Below, in pieces: positions 1 through 12,443 of a DNA stretch of 64,000 nucleotides. Numbering within the stretch: the first letter of the stretch is position 1; every line of letters begins with the position of its first letter. Location of the stretch: NCBI RefSeq assembly GCF_032854445.1, contig NC_088305.1:4777606-4841605 (forward strand), in the 5' to 3' direction. The stretch comes from Liolophura sinensis. Lineage: Eukaryota > Mollusca > Polyplacophora > Chitonida > Chitonidae. The position numbers and the translations under genes are program-made. Below the pieces are notes generated by a model that was given only the letters and a program-made list of their open reading frames with translations, did not search any database and was not told the DNA's origin.

Positions 1-490
1 CTTTTGACTTAAATCCAAAGCCATTCACCAGGTACCTGACAAACCTCATGGCCTAAACTCACAGCCCTTCACTGGATACCTAACAAACCACATGACCTAT
101 GGCCAAAGCCCTTCGACCAGGTACATGACAAGCCTCATGACGTTAACCCACAACCCTTCACCAGGTACCTGACAAATCTCTGGACCTAAACCCACAGCCC
201 TTCACCATGTACCTGACAAACCTCCTCACCTAAACCCACAGCCCTCCACCAGGTACCTTACAAATCTCTTGACCTAAATCCAAAGCTCTTCACCAGGTAC
301 CTGACAAACATCCTGATCTAAACCCACAGCCCTTCACTTGATACCTGACAAACCACATGACCTATGGCCAAAGCCCTTCGACCAGGTACTTGAAAAACCT
401 CTTGACCTAAACCAACAGCCTTTTTGCCTTCAGCTCTTTACCAGGTAACTGTCACACTTCCTGACCTAAACCCACAGCCTTTCAAGGGAA
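1..490. repeat. 44-bp tandem minisatellite, about 11 copies
   Basis: Diverged tandem copies of a 44-bp unit built around the words CCTTCACCAGGTACCTGACAA and CCTAAACCCACAG; matching words recur every 44 bases. The variant containing CCTATGGCCAAAGCCC occurs near 100 and again near 365, 264 bases (six units) apart, which suggests a six-unit higher-order repeat. The array is cut by the left edge of the window, so its full size is unknown. No coding role is apparent. Confidence 0.9.
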
Positions 491-1086
491 AACTGAAACT
501 TTGTAAAAGTCGTTTTGAAAAAGATTATCGGCCATTATTAACTTTGGTCCGGCACTGAACCCATAAACTTCTTCCATGAGATTGGATTATTCTGTGATGT
601 ATTACATTTATGACATCTTGCCGTGACTGAAATTCTTGTTTTAAAGGAATTCCCCAAATTACCCCAGTATTACGAAAATATTTTCCGATAATCTGAATGA
701 AAGGTTACGTTATCAATCAGAAGGTTCTGCAATGTTCGGTAAATTCCCTGAAGTCGACACAGCCAGCTAGGCCGAATACTACACCCATACAGGACGAGGA
801 CGAGCGGGACCGCTAAAACACGAAAATTTGTGTCCACGAACATGGCCCTGACCGAGCACCAAGCTGAAAAAAACATCGGCCCTTGAACACAGAAGCTGAT
901 ACTCTTTGGTTGGGTAACAAGTGCTTTTGTTTGTATTTTCTCATTGTCGCATTGTTTAATACCAACGGATGGCGAGATACTGACTATTATTTTGTTGATC
1001 AAAGTGGTACAGAATCAAGTGGTGTAGAATTTTTTAAAAATATTTTTAGAACATTTCTAGAATACTACTTTATTTATTAATTCAGC
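491..1086. other. Unassigned AT-rich DNA
   Basis: I see no coding exon, repeat or RNA gene here. Short open frames on both strands overlap each other and lack splice or codon support. Confidence 0.5.
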
Positions 1087-1245
1087 TTTAGTGGCATATT
1101 TTATGTTCACTTTTATTGATGACATCACATTGGCGGCATGGACTGGCAATACCGCAAAAAAGCACAGGATATGCACACCACTTAAAGAGTCCTCGTCGTC
1201 ATATGACGGACAGATTGTTAAGTACGACGTAAAACCCATGCATAC
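1087..1245 (-). repeat. Dispersed repeat family 2, partial copy
   Basis: Read on the minus strand this matches the left part of the element seen at 35.32-35.65 and 51.51-51.86 kb: a TACGTCGTACTTAACAAT-like start, then a GACGACGAGGACTCTTTAAG-like stretch, then a GCCATGCCGCC-like block. A short CATACATACATA run lies at the outer edge, as at the other copies. The right part is missing. Confidence 0.7.
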
Positions 1246-2674
1246 ATACATAGTAGTCGAATTCGATCAACTATCGCACGACAATCGCACGACAATCGCA
1301 CTCTGAAAGCTGCTTAAGCGGCATTATAGATGCACTGATCCAGACGCACGAGTAGTCGAGGCTTATTAATTAAGATATATTACATTATGAGTTTTATATT
1401 AAGAATATGCTTCATTTATTCAATTGGTCATGCATTTACTTTAGAGTATGGGTTACAAGAAAATTACGGAAAATAGTAGCATGAAGTATATCAGATGTCA
1501 GATGAAAGACCATTGAAAACTGTCCACGAAAATTGCTTTTCAACCTGGTAAAATGCATTTGAAACTTTGGATTCGACAACAACCTTTTCTGACCATACAG
1601 GGACCAGTGACGCCACATCAGAATGTTTCTTATTTAACACACATAGACTACCAGATTTCATCATCCAAAATACATTTACAGGCAATCCTGTGAATGCATT
1701 CCCTGAACGGACCTGAAATTATTTATTTCGAGCAAGTATTATGCATATGACGTCACTGGTGCTCTCTGGGTCACTACAGACCACCATTAAATCTTATTTT
1801 TTAAAACTATTTTACTCGGTTGGAAAAATTCTAAAAAGTAAATTGAGCCATTTTCGTGAACAGCGTTTAATGGCTTTTCATCCTATACTTCATTTTAGTG
1901 GTGTTTCTTTTTTGCCTTTAAGCGAAATATGTATCTTCCTCATGAAATTTGAACTATTGTATTCACCCTTTATCCCAAAATGATGAGAACATAATTGCTT
2001 AGCAAATAATGTTAAATAACGGAGATTTTAAAGGTTTCCAACAGATACAGTTCTGATTGTCTTCACTGGCAAACTGATTCCTCCCTGTTCGCGGTAACCG
2101 CTTTCCTTCAGGGAGTTGAAGTTGAAGTTCCTTTGCCGTGGATTGCCTGCCCCATATATATATATATCGCCTCCCGGCAATGACTTGACGTTTGATGGTA
2201 GCCGGCGCAAGCAAGGTAGTTGTTCCGGAAAGATAGTGATTAATGCTACTTCGTGGATATAGCGGGAAACTGTAGTATTACACCGCCCCCGCTCAGATCT
2301 CTCCTCGTGTTCAAGAAACCGTGACACCGCTAAATCACAGGGAACTGTCAAGGAGATCTTAAGTACATATTTACACGTAAGCTAAAGAATGTAAATAAAA
2401 CAAACGAATGAATGAATGATTGACTGAATGTATGGACAATGAAAACACTTGAACAATGCACTTCCCACTTACTAATATTTCAAATTTATAAATATATGAT
2501 CCCTACAACAAAGTCTACATTGAGCAGAGAGACAGAATGCAGTGTTTGTGTGTGAGACTGATTTCTAGTGTTAAATATATAGATATTTACAATGACGGTA
2601 TATCCTTATTGAATATGCCGTATGTTAGGTCAGATCGCAGAACAGACTGATTTCTCAAGTATTAAGATAGCGAT
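1246..2674. other. Unassigned DNA
   Basis: No convincing gene. There is a short TATATATATA run near 2156-2166 and an AATGAATGAATGA run near 2405. A minus-strand open frame at 2028-2351 has no recognisable motif. Confidence 0.5.
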
Positions 2675-2957
2675 GTTTGATCAGTTTTGATCAGCTATTT
2701 ATACTTAGTATGCTTACACCGTATGTGACATGATCAAAATCCTTGCCAACCATACAGTACTGGTTCTTGTTATTATTCTTATTATTCTTTTTCATTTGTA
2801 AGAACAATCCGGAATTAGAAGTGATTGATCAGTTTTGATCAACTGTTTATTCTTAGTAAGTTTACACCGTATGTGACATGGTTCAAATAGTAGGCAAACC
2901 ATGCAGTGCTGGGTCGTTAAGAATATCTTTTTCTGTCTGTAAGAACAAGCTGGAATC
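2675..2957. repeat. Two-copy direct tandem duplication, period about 146 bp
   Basis: TGATCAGTTTTGATCA occurs near 2679 and 2825. Both are followed by a shared TTACACCGTATGTGACATG block, then a CCAACCATRCAGT-like block, then TGTAAGAACAA. The two copies differ by substitutions and by a T/A-rich insertion in the first. Confidence 0.85.
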
Positions 2958-3916
2958 CACAGCTGAATAACCTACATAAATAATCGGCATAAACTAAATT
3001 GCATTGTCTAGATTTTGACCGGGTGATTGGTTAGCATGTATCGACCAACCAGAAAGTGGATCCACCCATAACAATACCGCAGTAATTCGACGGTGGTCGC
3101 TCCTGGCATATGTTGAGAAAATCGGTGCCATTGTCGGCTCTATTTTTACACTATCAATATTGCACTTATTTCGAATCTCTGCGATGTTGGCGACAATCGT
3201 TTAATCGAAACTGCGTCCTTCCTGGAAGGTGCTCCATTGTCACCGACCATTATTCCTTCTTCCAAAGACACGTCCGTGTTCTGAGGCAGATTCGTTGCCA
3301 TGGCACACACGACAGCATTAAAGGATTTCCTCCGGAAGTTGATCTTGTCCAATAAACTCCCATATTATCTCCGAACAAAACCGAAGGCATGCTTCAATTA
3401 CAGTTATTATAGGACTTGGTACACGAAATCACCCTTTTTGCCCGGCGCATAAAAACAGTCAACAAGACTTGTTGTAAAGAAAAGTGGAGTACTTGCGATA
3501 CTTTTGTCATACTGCGGAAGCTTTGATCACGTTTTTCCCCCTTCTTTTTCATGTTATCCAGCACGACTAGTAGAAAAGAAATTGAAGTGTCACTGGAAGT
3601 TATCCGTGTATCAAATGACATTTCTTTTTATCAACTTGTTGAATAAATAAACCGTTGTGAGCGTGTAAGAGGCGTTGGGTAGACAGCCCGCGGTGTTGAA
3701 AAATGATTTCTTGTTCAACACTGTAGTGGGATTTATACTTTTATACTTATGTATTGGGTGGCCTAGCTACTTTGCTTAGATATGATGTTAGGGAGACGCG
3801 GAGTCCGATCTGGACCAGGGCTCTTTTGGTTTAGCTTATTTCTGTTTCACAATTGTCTCCGGCGTATTTTACCATTCTCTTATTGCACAGTGTTTTATAA
3901 CGTATTCCTGTGAAGT
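2958..3916. other. Mostly unassigned DNA
   Basis: Apart from the candidate minus-strand frame at 3146-3352, nothing is recognised. A second minus-strand open frame (3394-3621) is lysine/serine rich and without motif. Confidence 0.45.
3146..3352 (-). CDS. Unrecognised short reading frame with a strong start context
   Basis: On the minus strand an ATG at 3302 sits in the context TGTGCCATGG, a near-ideal animal start, and opens a polar, protein-like frame beginning MATNLPQNTDVSLEEG and running on past SQRFEIS. The frame stays open upstream of that ATG to about 3352. No domain is recognised and the best donor site near the end of the frame is weak. It could be a first exon of an unseen minus-strand gene or a chance frame. 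No neighbouring exon was found, so this is only a candidate. Confidence 0.2.
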   Translation of the reverse strand: MDKINFRRKSFNAVVCAMATNLPQNTDVSLEEGIMVGDNGAPSRKDAVSIKRLSPTSQRFEISAILIV

Positions 3917-3999
3917 CTCCCACCATAATGCTCGTCACCATCGTATAAAATAAACATTGTTGAAAACGTCATAAAACACCAAACAAATAAATAAATAAA
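3917..3999 (+). repeat. SINE 3' fragment (old)
   Basis: Matches only the end of the SINE: TCTCCCACCATAATGCT, then CATCGTATAA, then CATAAAACACCAAACAAATA with an AAAT tail. Several substitutions relative to other copies suggest age. Confidence 0.8.
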
Positions 4000-4059
4000 T
4001 TACTCCCAGGAAGCATACAAACAACGTTTCATTTCAGAAAGTGATTATGTTTTCAAGGG

Positions 4060-4208
4060 GTCCTCTCTGGCCTTACGTGGAAAGGTCTTCCAGCAACCTG
4101 CATATGAGTTTCCCCTGGTTTCCTCCCCACCAGAGTGCTGGCCGCCGTCGTAGAAGTGAAATATTCTTGAGTACGGCACAAAACACCAATGAAATAAATA
4201 ACCAAATA
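4060..4208 (+). mobile_element. SINE, 5'-truncated, with target-site duplication
   Basis: Begins inside the SINE body (TCCTCTCTGGCC) and runs through GCTGGCCGCCGTCGTA and GTGAAATATTCTTGAGTACG to an AAATAAATA tail. A 10-bp direct repeat TTTTCAAGGG flanks it at 4050-4059 and 4209-4218, the expected product of target-primed reverse transcription. The tRNA-like head is absent. Confidence 0.85.
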
Positions 4209-4218
4209 TTTTCAAGGG

Positions 4219-5990
4219 AAGTGAAACTAATGAAACATGGCCGCATATGTATCTAATATGGTGCATGGCACGTGCGAATTTTAACGCTGGCAATTGAGAT
4301 GCGGGTTCAATACCAGAATTGGGCATTCAATTTGTAGATTCTCATACTGTCGTTGCTCATTGCACCTTATAAGTAATAAGTAGATGATGGCACTCGTTGG
4401 ATCTTTTTAACAGTCATTCATTATAAAGATAGAGCATAGTGAGTAAAACTAAAGTCTATTTCGTTTAGAGAGTGGCATATATTCAGCTGTCTGTATAATC
4501 AGTCATACTCGCTATCAAAATTGCCTTCAGTCAGTGTTGCGTAACAACTCAAGCTCTAGACACTGATGCGGTGGACGTCCACGTTATTACAAAGAAATTG
4601 CAGTTAGAATATTTTTTCCAATTAATAATGTTAAACTCCATCATCTTAATTTTGACACCAAGAACTGAATCCCTCGGGTGACGTCAAAATTATTCGAAAA
4701 CAAGTTGCATACTGGACAATGGGCGTGGAAAGTAATTTGTGTTTAAGGCTGCACAAACAAGCGGTTAGACCAAACTCCACGCAGTAACAGAGCCTACTCT
4801 ACTGTCTCTGCGAATAACTAGATAGCTTTAATTCCCTGATATCAATCTCTAAAACTGTACTGCCTTGAGATCATATACTACAAGAGATAAAGTAAAATCT
4901 ATTTATTAAGGTTATATTACAACCTGAGATCGACTTCAAATATGGCAGTGTCAGAAACAGGGTTTACAGTAAAGTTGACAGCAGTCCAGTTAACTGGTGT
5001 TCCCCTCTTTCAGAACATGTTGAACTCCGCTCTATACTCAGCTTGCCACTGGTTTATGAATGATTATGACGTCATCGGAGGCAACTAGTTCTTGCCGTCG
5101 AAACCGAGCTTATGGACTTCAACATTATGAATTAGAAAAAAGTGTCCATTCTCCTCGCAAGAATACGAACTTCAAAGTTATCCATGTGGAGAGCTTGTGT
5201 TGTTACGTGTCACTGACTGAAGGCAACAGACTAAAGAATACCTACGCCAGTGTGATAGTTGGCAAATATTATACTACAGAGATGTACGGTGCAGTCCCCT
5301 ATTAGTTTGCCTCAGTTTAATAGGAATTTATTCCAACTGTTAATATTAAATGCTCCAAGAACAGCAAATTATACGCCTCTAGCACAATTGAATTGTGAAT
5401 CTATGCGTCATAACAGACGAATGAAAGTCACACGAAGGACAGTTTGCCAGGTTTGCTAAAGATCGCTTGTTTACAGCGGGCACTCAAGTCATATTATTCA
5501 TGAAGAACATAAGCAAAGGTATTTTCATATTTTAATAATGTTTCTACCGATGTCTGCTTTATTTGTACGTTTTTTCTCTTTTTTTATGACACAACGAAAT
5601 ATTTCCTCAACCATGATAGATATTTGCCGTTAGGTTTAGAAGTCATTTGAAGAGTGATCGGAGGGTTAACGTAAAAAGAAAAAGGTGTTAATGAGAGGAG
5701 GTCATAACGACCTCCTTAAAATATTGGCCTAATGTCAAAAATACGTAGTCATGTATTGTTAAAGGCATATGTTGGCGGAGGGCTACGTGAGAACTGCTGC
5801 GGTTTTTCTACGCCGGAAAATCTCCCGCATACACACAAAAATTAACAAAACATACACACAATAGATGACCTATTTTGCTTATAGTTCCAAGGTCTCACGA
5901 CCTGCCATATGTAAAACACGATGATGTATTTTTTTATTTCCAAAATAACATGATGTCATATTATCAATGTCCAAAAATCTGCCACCCCTG
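4219..5990. other. Unassigned DNA
   Basis: No gene recognised on either strand. The longest plus-strand frame (5060-5305) shows no motif and no convincing splice context. Confidence 0.5.
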
Positions 5991-6223
5991 TTGATTTATT
6001 TTATTGATTTATTTGATTGATTGGTGTTTTACGCCATACATAGAAATTTTTTTCCAATATGACGTCTGCCAACATTTTTGTAGGAGGAAACGGAGCGGAC
6101 ATCAGTTCAAACCCACGACCATCCCTAGGTTGCCGACAGATCTTCTCACGTACGGTCGGAAAAAGGAAGCAGCTTGGTCATTGCGTCGCGGTGGCACGAT
6201 AACCACCTCGGCTACGGAGGCCC
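5991..6223 (-). mobile_element. SINE, near full length, GCCGAGG-head variant
   Basis: Read on the minus strand it starts GGGCCTCCGTAGCCGAGGTG and ends in the GTAAAACACCAATCAATC-type tail with an AAAT run. The head carries GCCGAGGTGG where most full copies have GCTCAGTTGG, so it belongs to a second head variant, also seen at 55.63 kb. The body is diverged and has lost the B-box region. Confidence 0.8.
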
Positions 6224-6620
6224 TTGAAGCTATCTTTGAGTCTTTGCGCACTTTGTGCCCAAGTTGACAATCCCAGCACATTTTCCTTCAAAAATCAGTT
6301 TTATACCTTCCCAATTCAAAAAGATCGATTCTTTGTAACCTGAGCAAATCTCACCTCACATCGATCACGGAACTTTGAGTCTGCACTAAATTCAAGCACA
6401 GGGCCCAAGGCCCTAAAACTTTTGCCTTGGTCAGTTCTCAGACTTGAGTCAAAGTCAAATCTGGTGCTGTGGTCAGACTTCCTCAGGATCTGAGGATATA
6501 AAGCACAATGAGTTCGAACCCCAGCTGAGCACATTTGATGCTTTCAGTTTGAAGAGGTTACATAATCGGACGACACCTGGTTCCCATCTTCACAGTGCAG
6601 CTCAGTTTCTTAATTTGTTT
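6224..6620. other. Unassigned DNA between two SINEs
   Basis: No gene recognised. It contains the self-complementary GGGCCCAAGGCCC near 6401. Confidence 0.45.
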
Positions 6621-6740
6621 CAGGCCCAGCTCATGCTGGCTTCCACTCCGGCCGTACGTGAGAAGGTCTTTCAGCAACCTGCGGATGGTCGTGGGTTTTC
6701 CCCTGGCTGTGCGTACAGCACCAATCAAATAAATACATAA
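6621..6740 (+). mobile_element. SINE fragment with internal deletion
   Basis: Runs from CCCAGCTCATGCTGGCTTCC through CAACCTGCGGATGGTCGTGG to CTGTGCG, then jumps straight to the tail ACACCAATCAAATAAATA. The conserved CCACCATAATGCTGG-to-GTACGG block is deleted. Confidence 0.8.
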
Positions 6741-7467
6741 GTAAATCTTAATATGTTTCTGTTCCATATCGCGCCCCAAAAGGCCTTAATTCACCCTATG
6801 CATTTTGAGGAAAGAAATTATTTATCGTGTGGAAGATGATGCATTCGGATATCATTCTGGAATATTATGTATGTCGGTAAACAAGTCCTTAGAATGCTTT
6901 TCAATATACAAACTGCACGCAAGAATAAAGGTGAAACAGTGATGACTTGCACTTCTGGTCAGTTTTAGGTAAATAGTTGCAGATGTTGATGAAGTGTCGT
7001 AGCGGTTGTACAAAAGCAGTTTTAATGTGGAACTGTCTAATGTTTGGAGAGTAGAAATGGTATGAACATGTGCGGCATCCCGATTCAATTCGCCTGTGAT
7101 TGATGCAAGTAGTTTGGTCAATGTGCTTTATGGTGTATTCCTTCCCCTGGATACGCAACTTTACATATAATCTCACTAAAGCTATAGAATGTAAATGCAT
7201 TCAGTGTTTGTGTAAGTGCTTCTATTATATCTATAAACGTAGCTTATGACTCACTGAGTACGTGCCCGAGCCATCTGCACATCTGGCTCAAATTTTATGC
7301 TCAGTCTAATGCAAAATCAACTCCGTTCAGATTCAATAAACTGTTTCATAACCTTCGTTTAATGAGTGCGAATCCGTTCACATTTGAGGGAAAGATCTTG
7401 CCCAATGACATAAAGGCTAAAAAAACGTCTAGAACTATTTGCTGGCGACATTTAAAAATTGTACTTG
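6741..7467. other. Unassigned DNA
   Basis: No gene, tandem repeat or RNA gene recognised. Confidence 0.5.
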
Positions 7468-7690
7468 TTGTTGCCTCGCTTTGCGCTCATTACTGAGAAA
7501 TTAGAGCAGGGAAACAGGACTGGTTGGCCAGGTGTCAGTATATTGTGACTGGGTTGGGTGTCATGTCTGATGTCCTTGACATGATACTTCAGTGGCGGCA
7601 TCACTTGCGCGGCATGGACTCGCCCAGCCACCAGAATACACGCAAACTTAATGACTCCTCGTCGCGAAATTACTGAAAAATTGCTAATAT
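7468..7690 (-). repeat. Dispersed repeat family 2, partial copy
   Basis: On the minus strand it contains GAGGAGTCATTAAGT-like, GCGAGTCCATGCCGC, GACACCCAACCCAGTCAC and GGCCAACCAGTCCTGTTTCC words in the same order as the copies at 35.3 and 51.5 kb. It lacks the far-right end and abuts a family 3 repeat at about 7.7 kb. Confidence 0.8.
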
Positions 7691-7699
7691 AATTAAAGA

Positions 7700-8010
7700 C
7701 GTACAAGCATAAAGAGTAAAACCACAGCCGCGACGACAGTGTGATAACTGGCAGATGGTAACACGTAACAGGGGAAATACGGTTCCTTGACAATTTACCT
7801 CCGTCGGGGTTTTATTCTAACTGTTCACGTAAGTACATAAGTGGTAACAATGTACACCCGCTAATGCCTTGGCTTAAGCAGAATTATAAGGTAAAAACAA
7901 TACAGGGATGTTTTTTGCAATTTATTAGACGTCACTGGTGAAGAATGACTCAAAATGCTGTGTTGTCATCAAATTTAACATACGATCACATTAAAACAAT
8001 TAAGTACTGC
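7700..8010 (+). repeat. Dispersed repeat family 3, copy a
   Basis: Shares an ordered set of words with 33.04-33.27 and 46.90-47.18 kb: AGAGTAAA..CA, GACAGTGTGATAACTGGCA, TTTTATTCTAACTGTTCA, GGCTTAAGCAGAATTA, AATTTATTAGACGTCACTGG, AATGCTGTGTTGTCATCA and a final ATACGATCACATTA. No open reading frame. The family is unnamed to me and is probably a non-autonomous mobile element. Confidence 0.75.
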
Positions 8011-9969
8011 GTTAAACCTCGAGCATTCATTCAGTCATTCGAACTTATTTCTATAACGTGTATCTCAGATGAGTGCAAATTCAACTGTTAATTTGTACTT
8101 TTCCATTTTCCAACAGTTTAGGGTTGACTTTTAGGGAAAAATATTGTTGGAATGCCATTTTGGGTATTATTTAATAAATAAGTCTGCAGTCTGCAAAATG
8201 TAGCTAGCAGTAAAGTAATGACATCAAAACTACAACGTCGATTTTGTGGCGCTCGCGTTAATTTGATTGAAAGTTCTCCATAAACAGGCGTTAAAGTGCT
8301 ATGAATGTGCAAACTATAACCTGTAAACGGATTTAGGATATAATTTGTTTTTTGCAAAAGATATTTATTGATCTGAATAAGGTGCGAAACTTACTTAGAT
8401 TTGTTGCCCAACTGAGTACAGCAGCGACCTCCAGTTTTTTTTATTTCATGACCTACTTTCGTCGAGTCGGAGAGCTGACGTACACTCAGCCTCAAGAAAT
8501 AAGCACAAAAGTTTCATAACCTTCAGACCAGTTCCAAGAGCCAAACCCTATGTCCTATAGCAGGTTAGCTATATTGGATTTCCAGGAAGCGATTGCTTGT
8601 CATAATTGTACAGCAGCATCACTTAGTCGTCTGGTCCTGATGTTACTAATCACACTCTAAAGGTCATCCGCTGGCCACATACAGCGATCGCGGTCTGGTT
8701 GTCGCTTTTAGCTATCTTGACCTTTACTTAGCATTTGTGACACTCGGCATTCCAGTCAGAGCCGTACAGTCAGAAGACAACACGAAAGCACCGATCATTC
8801 TAATGCCACACAACACCCCTATACGAACTAAATAAATTTTTGCGTCGAAACAAGCATTCATAAACCAGTCGTCGCCGGAATTAGGATGGAATCCGGCAAA
8901 GAGGAGCAACCAACAGTTTTCAGTGATGTAGGAAAGACGTTCAGTATGTTTAAGGCGAAAGAATGCAATTAGTATTCAAATCGTGTACCATGCTGGTATA
9001 GAGGTTGTCGATGATAGAATCCGTCTGAGTTGTGCTTTGATTGGAACTGTTCAAATGTAATTCAAGGATTTCGTATTTGTATTATTAAACAGAGCATATA
9101 GTTTGCTGTTTCTCATAGACGGCGTTTTTCTATGAGCAGAGATATAGTCAAGAACAGAATTTGAAATAATAAGCCTATGTATAAACAAGAAAGTTGTATG
9201 CAGACGCCATGTGTCCGTTAATACTGGTCAGTCATGTTGCCTCAATTTCCCATCTTCCAGACGAGAGCTCGAGGCGCTGTTCCCAATTTTGAGTAATTTT
9301 GAGTTGAATATAGTTGGCGTTTTGAAGAATCACTGACACTGTGGCTTCTCCCACAACATTTCAAGACATAAACTTTTTATCTAGCATTTATCTATCTTGC
9401 GATATTCGTTTGTTTCCGACTGTAATCATTTTATACACCAATATTTGTTTACATAGGCGTACTGTTTACTATTGTTTTACAGAGTCTGAGAAATAAGGGT
9501 TTCGTTTTCATGGGCATTCTGTCATATGTCGCAGTCCATTCAATGCTAAATTCAAACTTTTAATTTTATATACACACGGTAATAATTGCACAAAAATGTA
9601 AGTAATTTTTTACATTTGCAAAAAATTCCTTCCCATGTATAATACCCAAGCTTTTCACCCGTTACATATATAAGCATACCCTAATGGCCGATTGTTACAA
9701 CAGGGGTGACAGGCATTTGACCATTGAAAATATAACATGCTATTTTGGAAATGAGGTGTACCATCTAATTACTGTGTAATACATTTTGTATAATAACTAT
9801 ACGATCCAGTTTGACATCTATCTGTGAGCTGTTTATATTTTGATTGGAACAGACGACAGTGAAGAAGGTAATATACATGTACACGTGGTTCCCACCTTTT
9901 GATTGGAAGAGCCAAACTTGACTATCCTGCCACAGCAGCAAGTTTTGGCAAGACGCCAAAATGCCTTAA
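8011..9969. other. Unassigned DNA
   Basis: Mostly unique AT-rich sequence. A minus-strand frame at 8724-8909 includes a hydrophobic stretch (YLVRIGVLCGIRMIGAFVL) but has no family match I can name and no neighbouring exon. An imperfect inverted repeat around CATAGACGGCGTTTTTCTATG lies near 9115-9135. Confidence 0.45.
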
Positions 9970-10290
9970 TGTCACATTTGCCTGTCTGCATTCCATAAGC
10001 TACAAAATAAACAGGTGTGTTAGAACTCGTTTTACGAAAATGCGAACATGCACAAAACGCTATGTCTGTTGTTTGTGTATGTTATATCTGTCTGATAACC
10101 CACAGGCTCCAAAATGAATAGGTGTTTTTAAAACTTCGCCTTAAGTATAGGGCCCCGCTTACAAAGGGTTTTTGTAACACATTATGTAAAGCATTATGTT
10201 CGTTTTCTGTCTGTTATACCTGTCTGGTTTCCACAGACTATAGAATAAACAGATGTGTTAGAACTTCGGCTATAGTACAGGGACAGGCTT
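9970..10290. repeat. Diverged tandem repeat, about three copies of 110-130 bp
   Basis: The pattern CTGTCTG..TTCCA..AGCTACAAAATAAACAGGTGTGTTAGAACTC recurs, diverged, near 9978, 10086 and 10209. Each copy is followed by a stretch that includes a variant of ATGTCTGTT..GTTATAYCTGTCTG. Confidence 0.7.
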
Positions 10291-10429
10291 CCCTAAATAT
10301 GAAGCCAATCTTATAGGTCTTATAGCTCAATCTAGTCCGTTTTACAAAAACAGAAGTTTTTGTCTTAGGTTTGAAAGGCTGCCCTGACATCCTTAGTCAA
10401 CCCCGGAGGTGTGGAGTTCGGTTTTAAAG

Positions 10430-10575
10430 TGTTTTTCCCTTTCACAAGTAACCGGTAAAATCCGACCTCTCCTATTATCAGTTTGTAACTGTTTATGTAA
10501 ATGTGAATGCACCATAGTCGCAAATTAGCTTCACCCTGTTTCCATGACTTAAGCAGAATTAGATTTAAAAATGGT
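10430..10575 (+). repeat. Dispersed repeat family 3, fragment
   Basis: Contains AACTGTTTATGTAAATG and CCATGACTTAAGCAGAATTA in the same order and spacing as the fuller family 3 copies. Both ends are lost. Confidence 0.55.
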
Positions 10576-10777
10576 AGTGGGTAGTATATATTAGTCACAT
10601 CCCAAATCACAAATTCATACAATGACCATTTCCGATTTTAGAAGAGGAGATTTCGTCATTTACATGTAAAGTGGAATTCTCCAGGTTCTGTCCTGGTTGT
10701 ACCTCAAAATATTTTGGTTTTACCTCTGGTCACTGCAAATTAAATTAACAACATTAGTACTTTTCAATAAATGTTAT

Positions 10778-10929
10778 ATTTACTTATTTACTTATTTCAT
10801 TGGAACTTTACACTGTAGCAAGAATCTTTCACTCACTCGACGCCGGCCGGCATTATGGCAGGGAGAAACCCATGATCATCATCAGTTTGTAGGCAGACTT
10901 TCCCACGTAAGACTGAAGAGGAAGCATAG
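10778..10929 (-). mobile_element. SINE fragment, old
   Basis: On the minus strand it shows the TTCCTCTTCAGTCTTACGTGGG-like block and a GCCGGCCGGCGTCGAGTGAG-like version of the conserved 3' block, with an A/T-rich tail. It is heavily diverged and headless. Confidence 0.7.
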
Positions 10930-11689
10930 GTGACAGGGTCCTGGGTCATCGTGCTTGTAAAAGTACGCTAGCCACTTCCTCATATAGGCCCCTAACAAAT
11001 CAAAAACGTCGAATGTGCCTTACTGTACGGTATTTCAAAGGTAACGTTGCAATCCACTTTTTTGTCCTTGACCTCATCATGTTCTTTGTCAAAAGCAAAT
11101 TGTGCATTGAACTATTAGATCTTCTGCCACGTAATATAAACAGAAACCTCCGCTTAACAATTGATTAATTGATTCTTAGGTCGGGAGAGCGAACCTTTCT
11201 ATCGTCTTAAGATCATATAAAAACTGATGTCAACAATGACAGCTTAAACCGTTTTCTCTTTTTACATTGCCACAAACAGCTTAAACTGAAGCTAACAACC
11301 GACCATTTTGGTTGACGTAGTTTAATGTAGAAAGCCTACAAAATCAAGATATGTATTGTCATGAAAACAAGAGAGAAAAAATACTGACAGGCGAGAAATC
11401 TTCGAGTAACCATATTATCACCAGAAAATTCATGGCCAGATGCAAACTTTCACAGTGTCAACGCGTGCCGTGACATTTTTGTGTTGTGTCTCTTTTTATG
11501 CACTGCAAACAAGCATAGTGTTTTTATTTCTCTGACATCAACCAACAAACAGGCAATAGCCTGTATCTAACAAAACAACAAATCACAGCCTAAAACTTTG
11601 AATAATGATACAATCACGTTAGAACCTGGAATTCGCGGAGTATGAGAAATATTGAACGAAGAAAAACAAACGAAAGCAGAATTCGAACC
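10930..11689. other. Unassigned DNA
   Basis: No gene or recognised repeat. Confidence 0.5.
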
Positions 11690-12110
11690 CTCCAAACAAA
11701 ATCAAATGCGCTCATTTCTTGCAGCCACATTCTTGTCTTTGCTATGGATTTAACGTGTTAGCAATTGGCAGTGACCACATTACAGCATTATACAGTGATA
11801 AATCAGTCCTTCCTCAAGTTCCCGGATGAAATCTTGTTAAGTGTTAAGTTCCCTGACAATGACAAATGTTTGGTAACAAAAATTACAGTAAAAGAGAATT
11901 TCTGCACGCCAAAAAATAGTTCCCGCGCTCCAGAAAATATAGAGAATTATTGGTTGTACATTTATGTGGATAGGTGCAATATGCCGAGGCAATGTCAACT
12001 ACTCCACGTTCATCCACTTTGTCACCGATTACTGACGGGTTCTACACTGCTAAAATCCCCGTATGCGTTTACTGGAAAACGGGCAGCTAGGCTGCTTCCA
12101 ATTCAGTAAA
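11690..12110 (+). repeat. Old duplicon fragment
   Basis: Aligns by eye with 20.53-20.71 and 26.33-26.60 kb: TTCTTGCAGCCACATTCTTGTC, AAGTTCCCGGATGAAATCTT, TGACAAATGTTTGGTAACAA, GAATTATTGGTTGTACATTT and ATGTGGATAGG correspond in order to sequence in the younger copies. It is much more diverged than those are from each other. Confidence 0.65.
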
Positions 12111-12443
12111 GCTTCAGTTCACATCAAAGTATAGGTTTACTTTTGTAATGTAAAGGTTAACATTTAACTTGGTAAGCTTTGGTGACTTTTACCGGACATT
12201 TACTGAATCATTTATCCAAAAGGTGCCTAGATTTGTAGTCCCCATTCACGCTTGATGTAGTACACCCATTTGCTTTTGGAAAGTAGTGATTTAATATACA
12301 TAATTTAAAAACACAAGCGTCTTACATGGCCAGACGTAAACGTTCAGACATTTTGGGCGAAGAGTGGGATATACCCGTACCTGAACATGTACATGTTTAC
12401 TGACTGTGGCTATCGGAGTGACTGTAAAGAAAAGCTATTTTAA

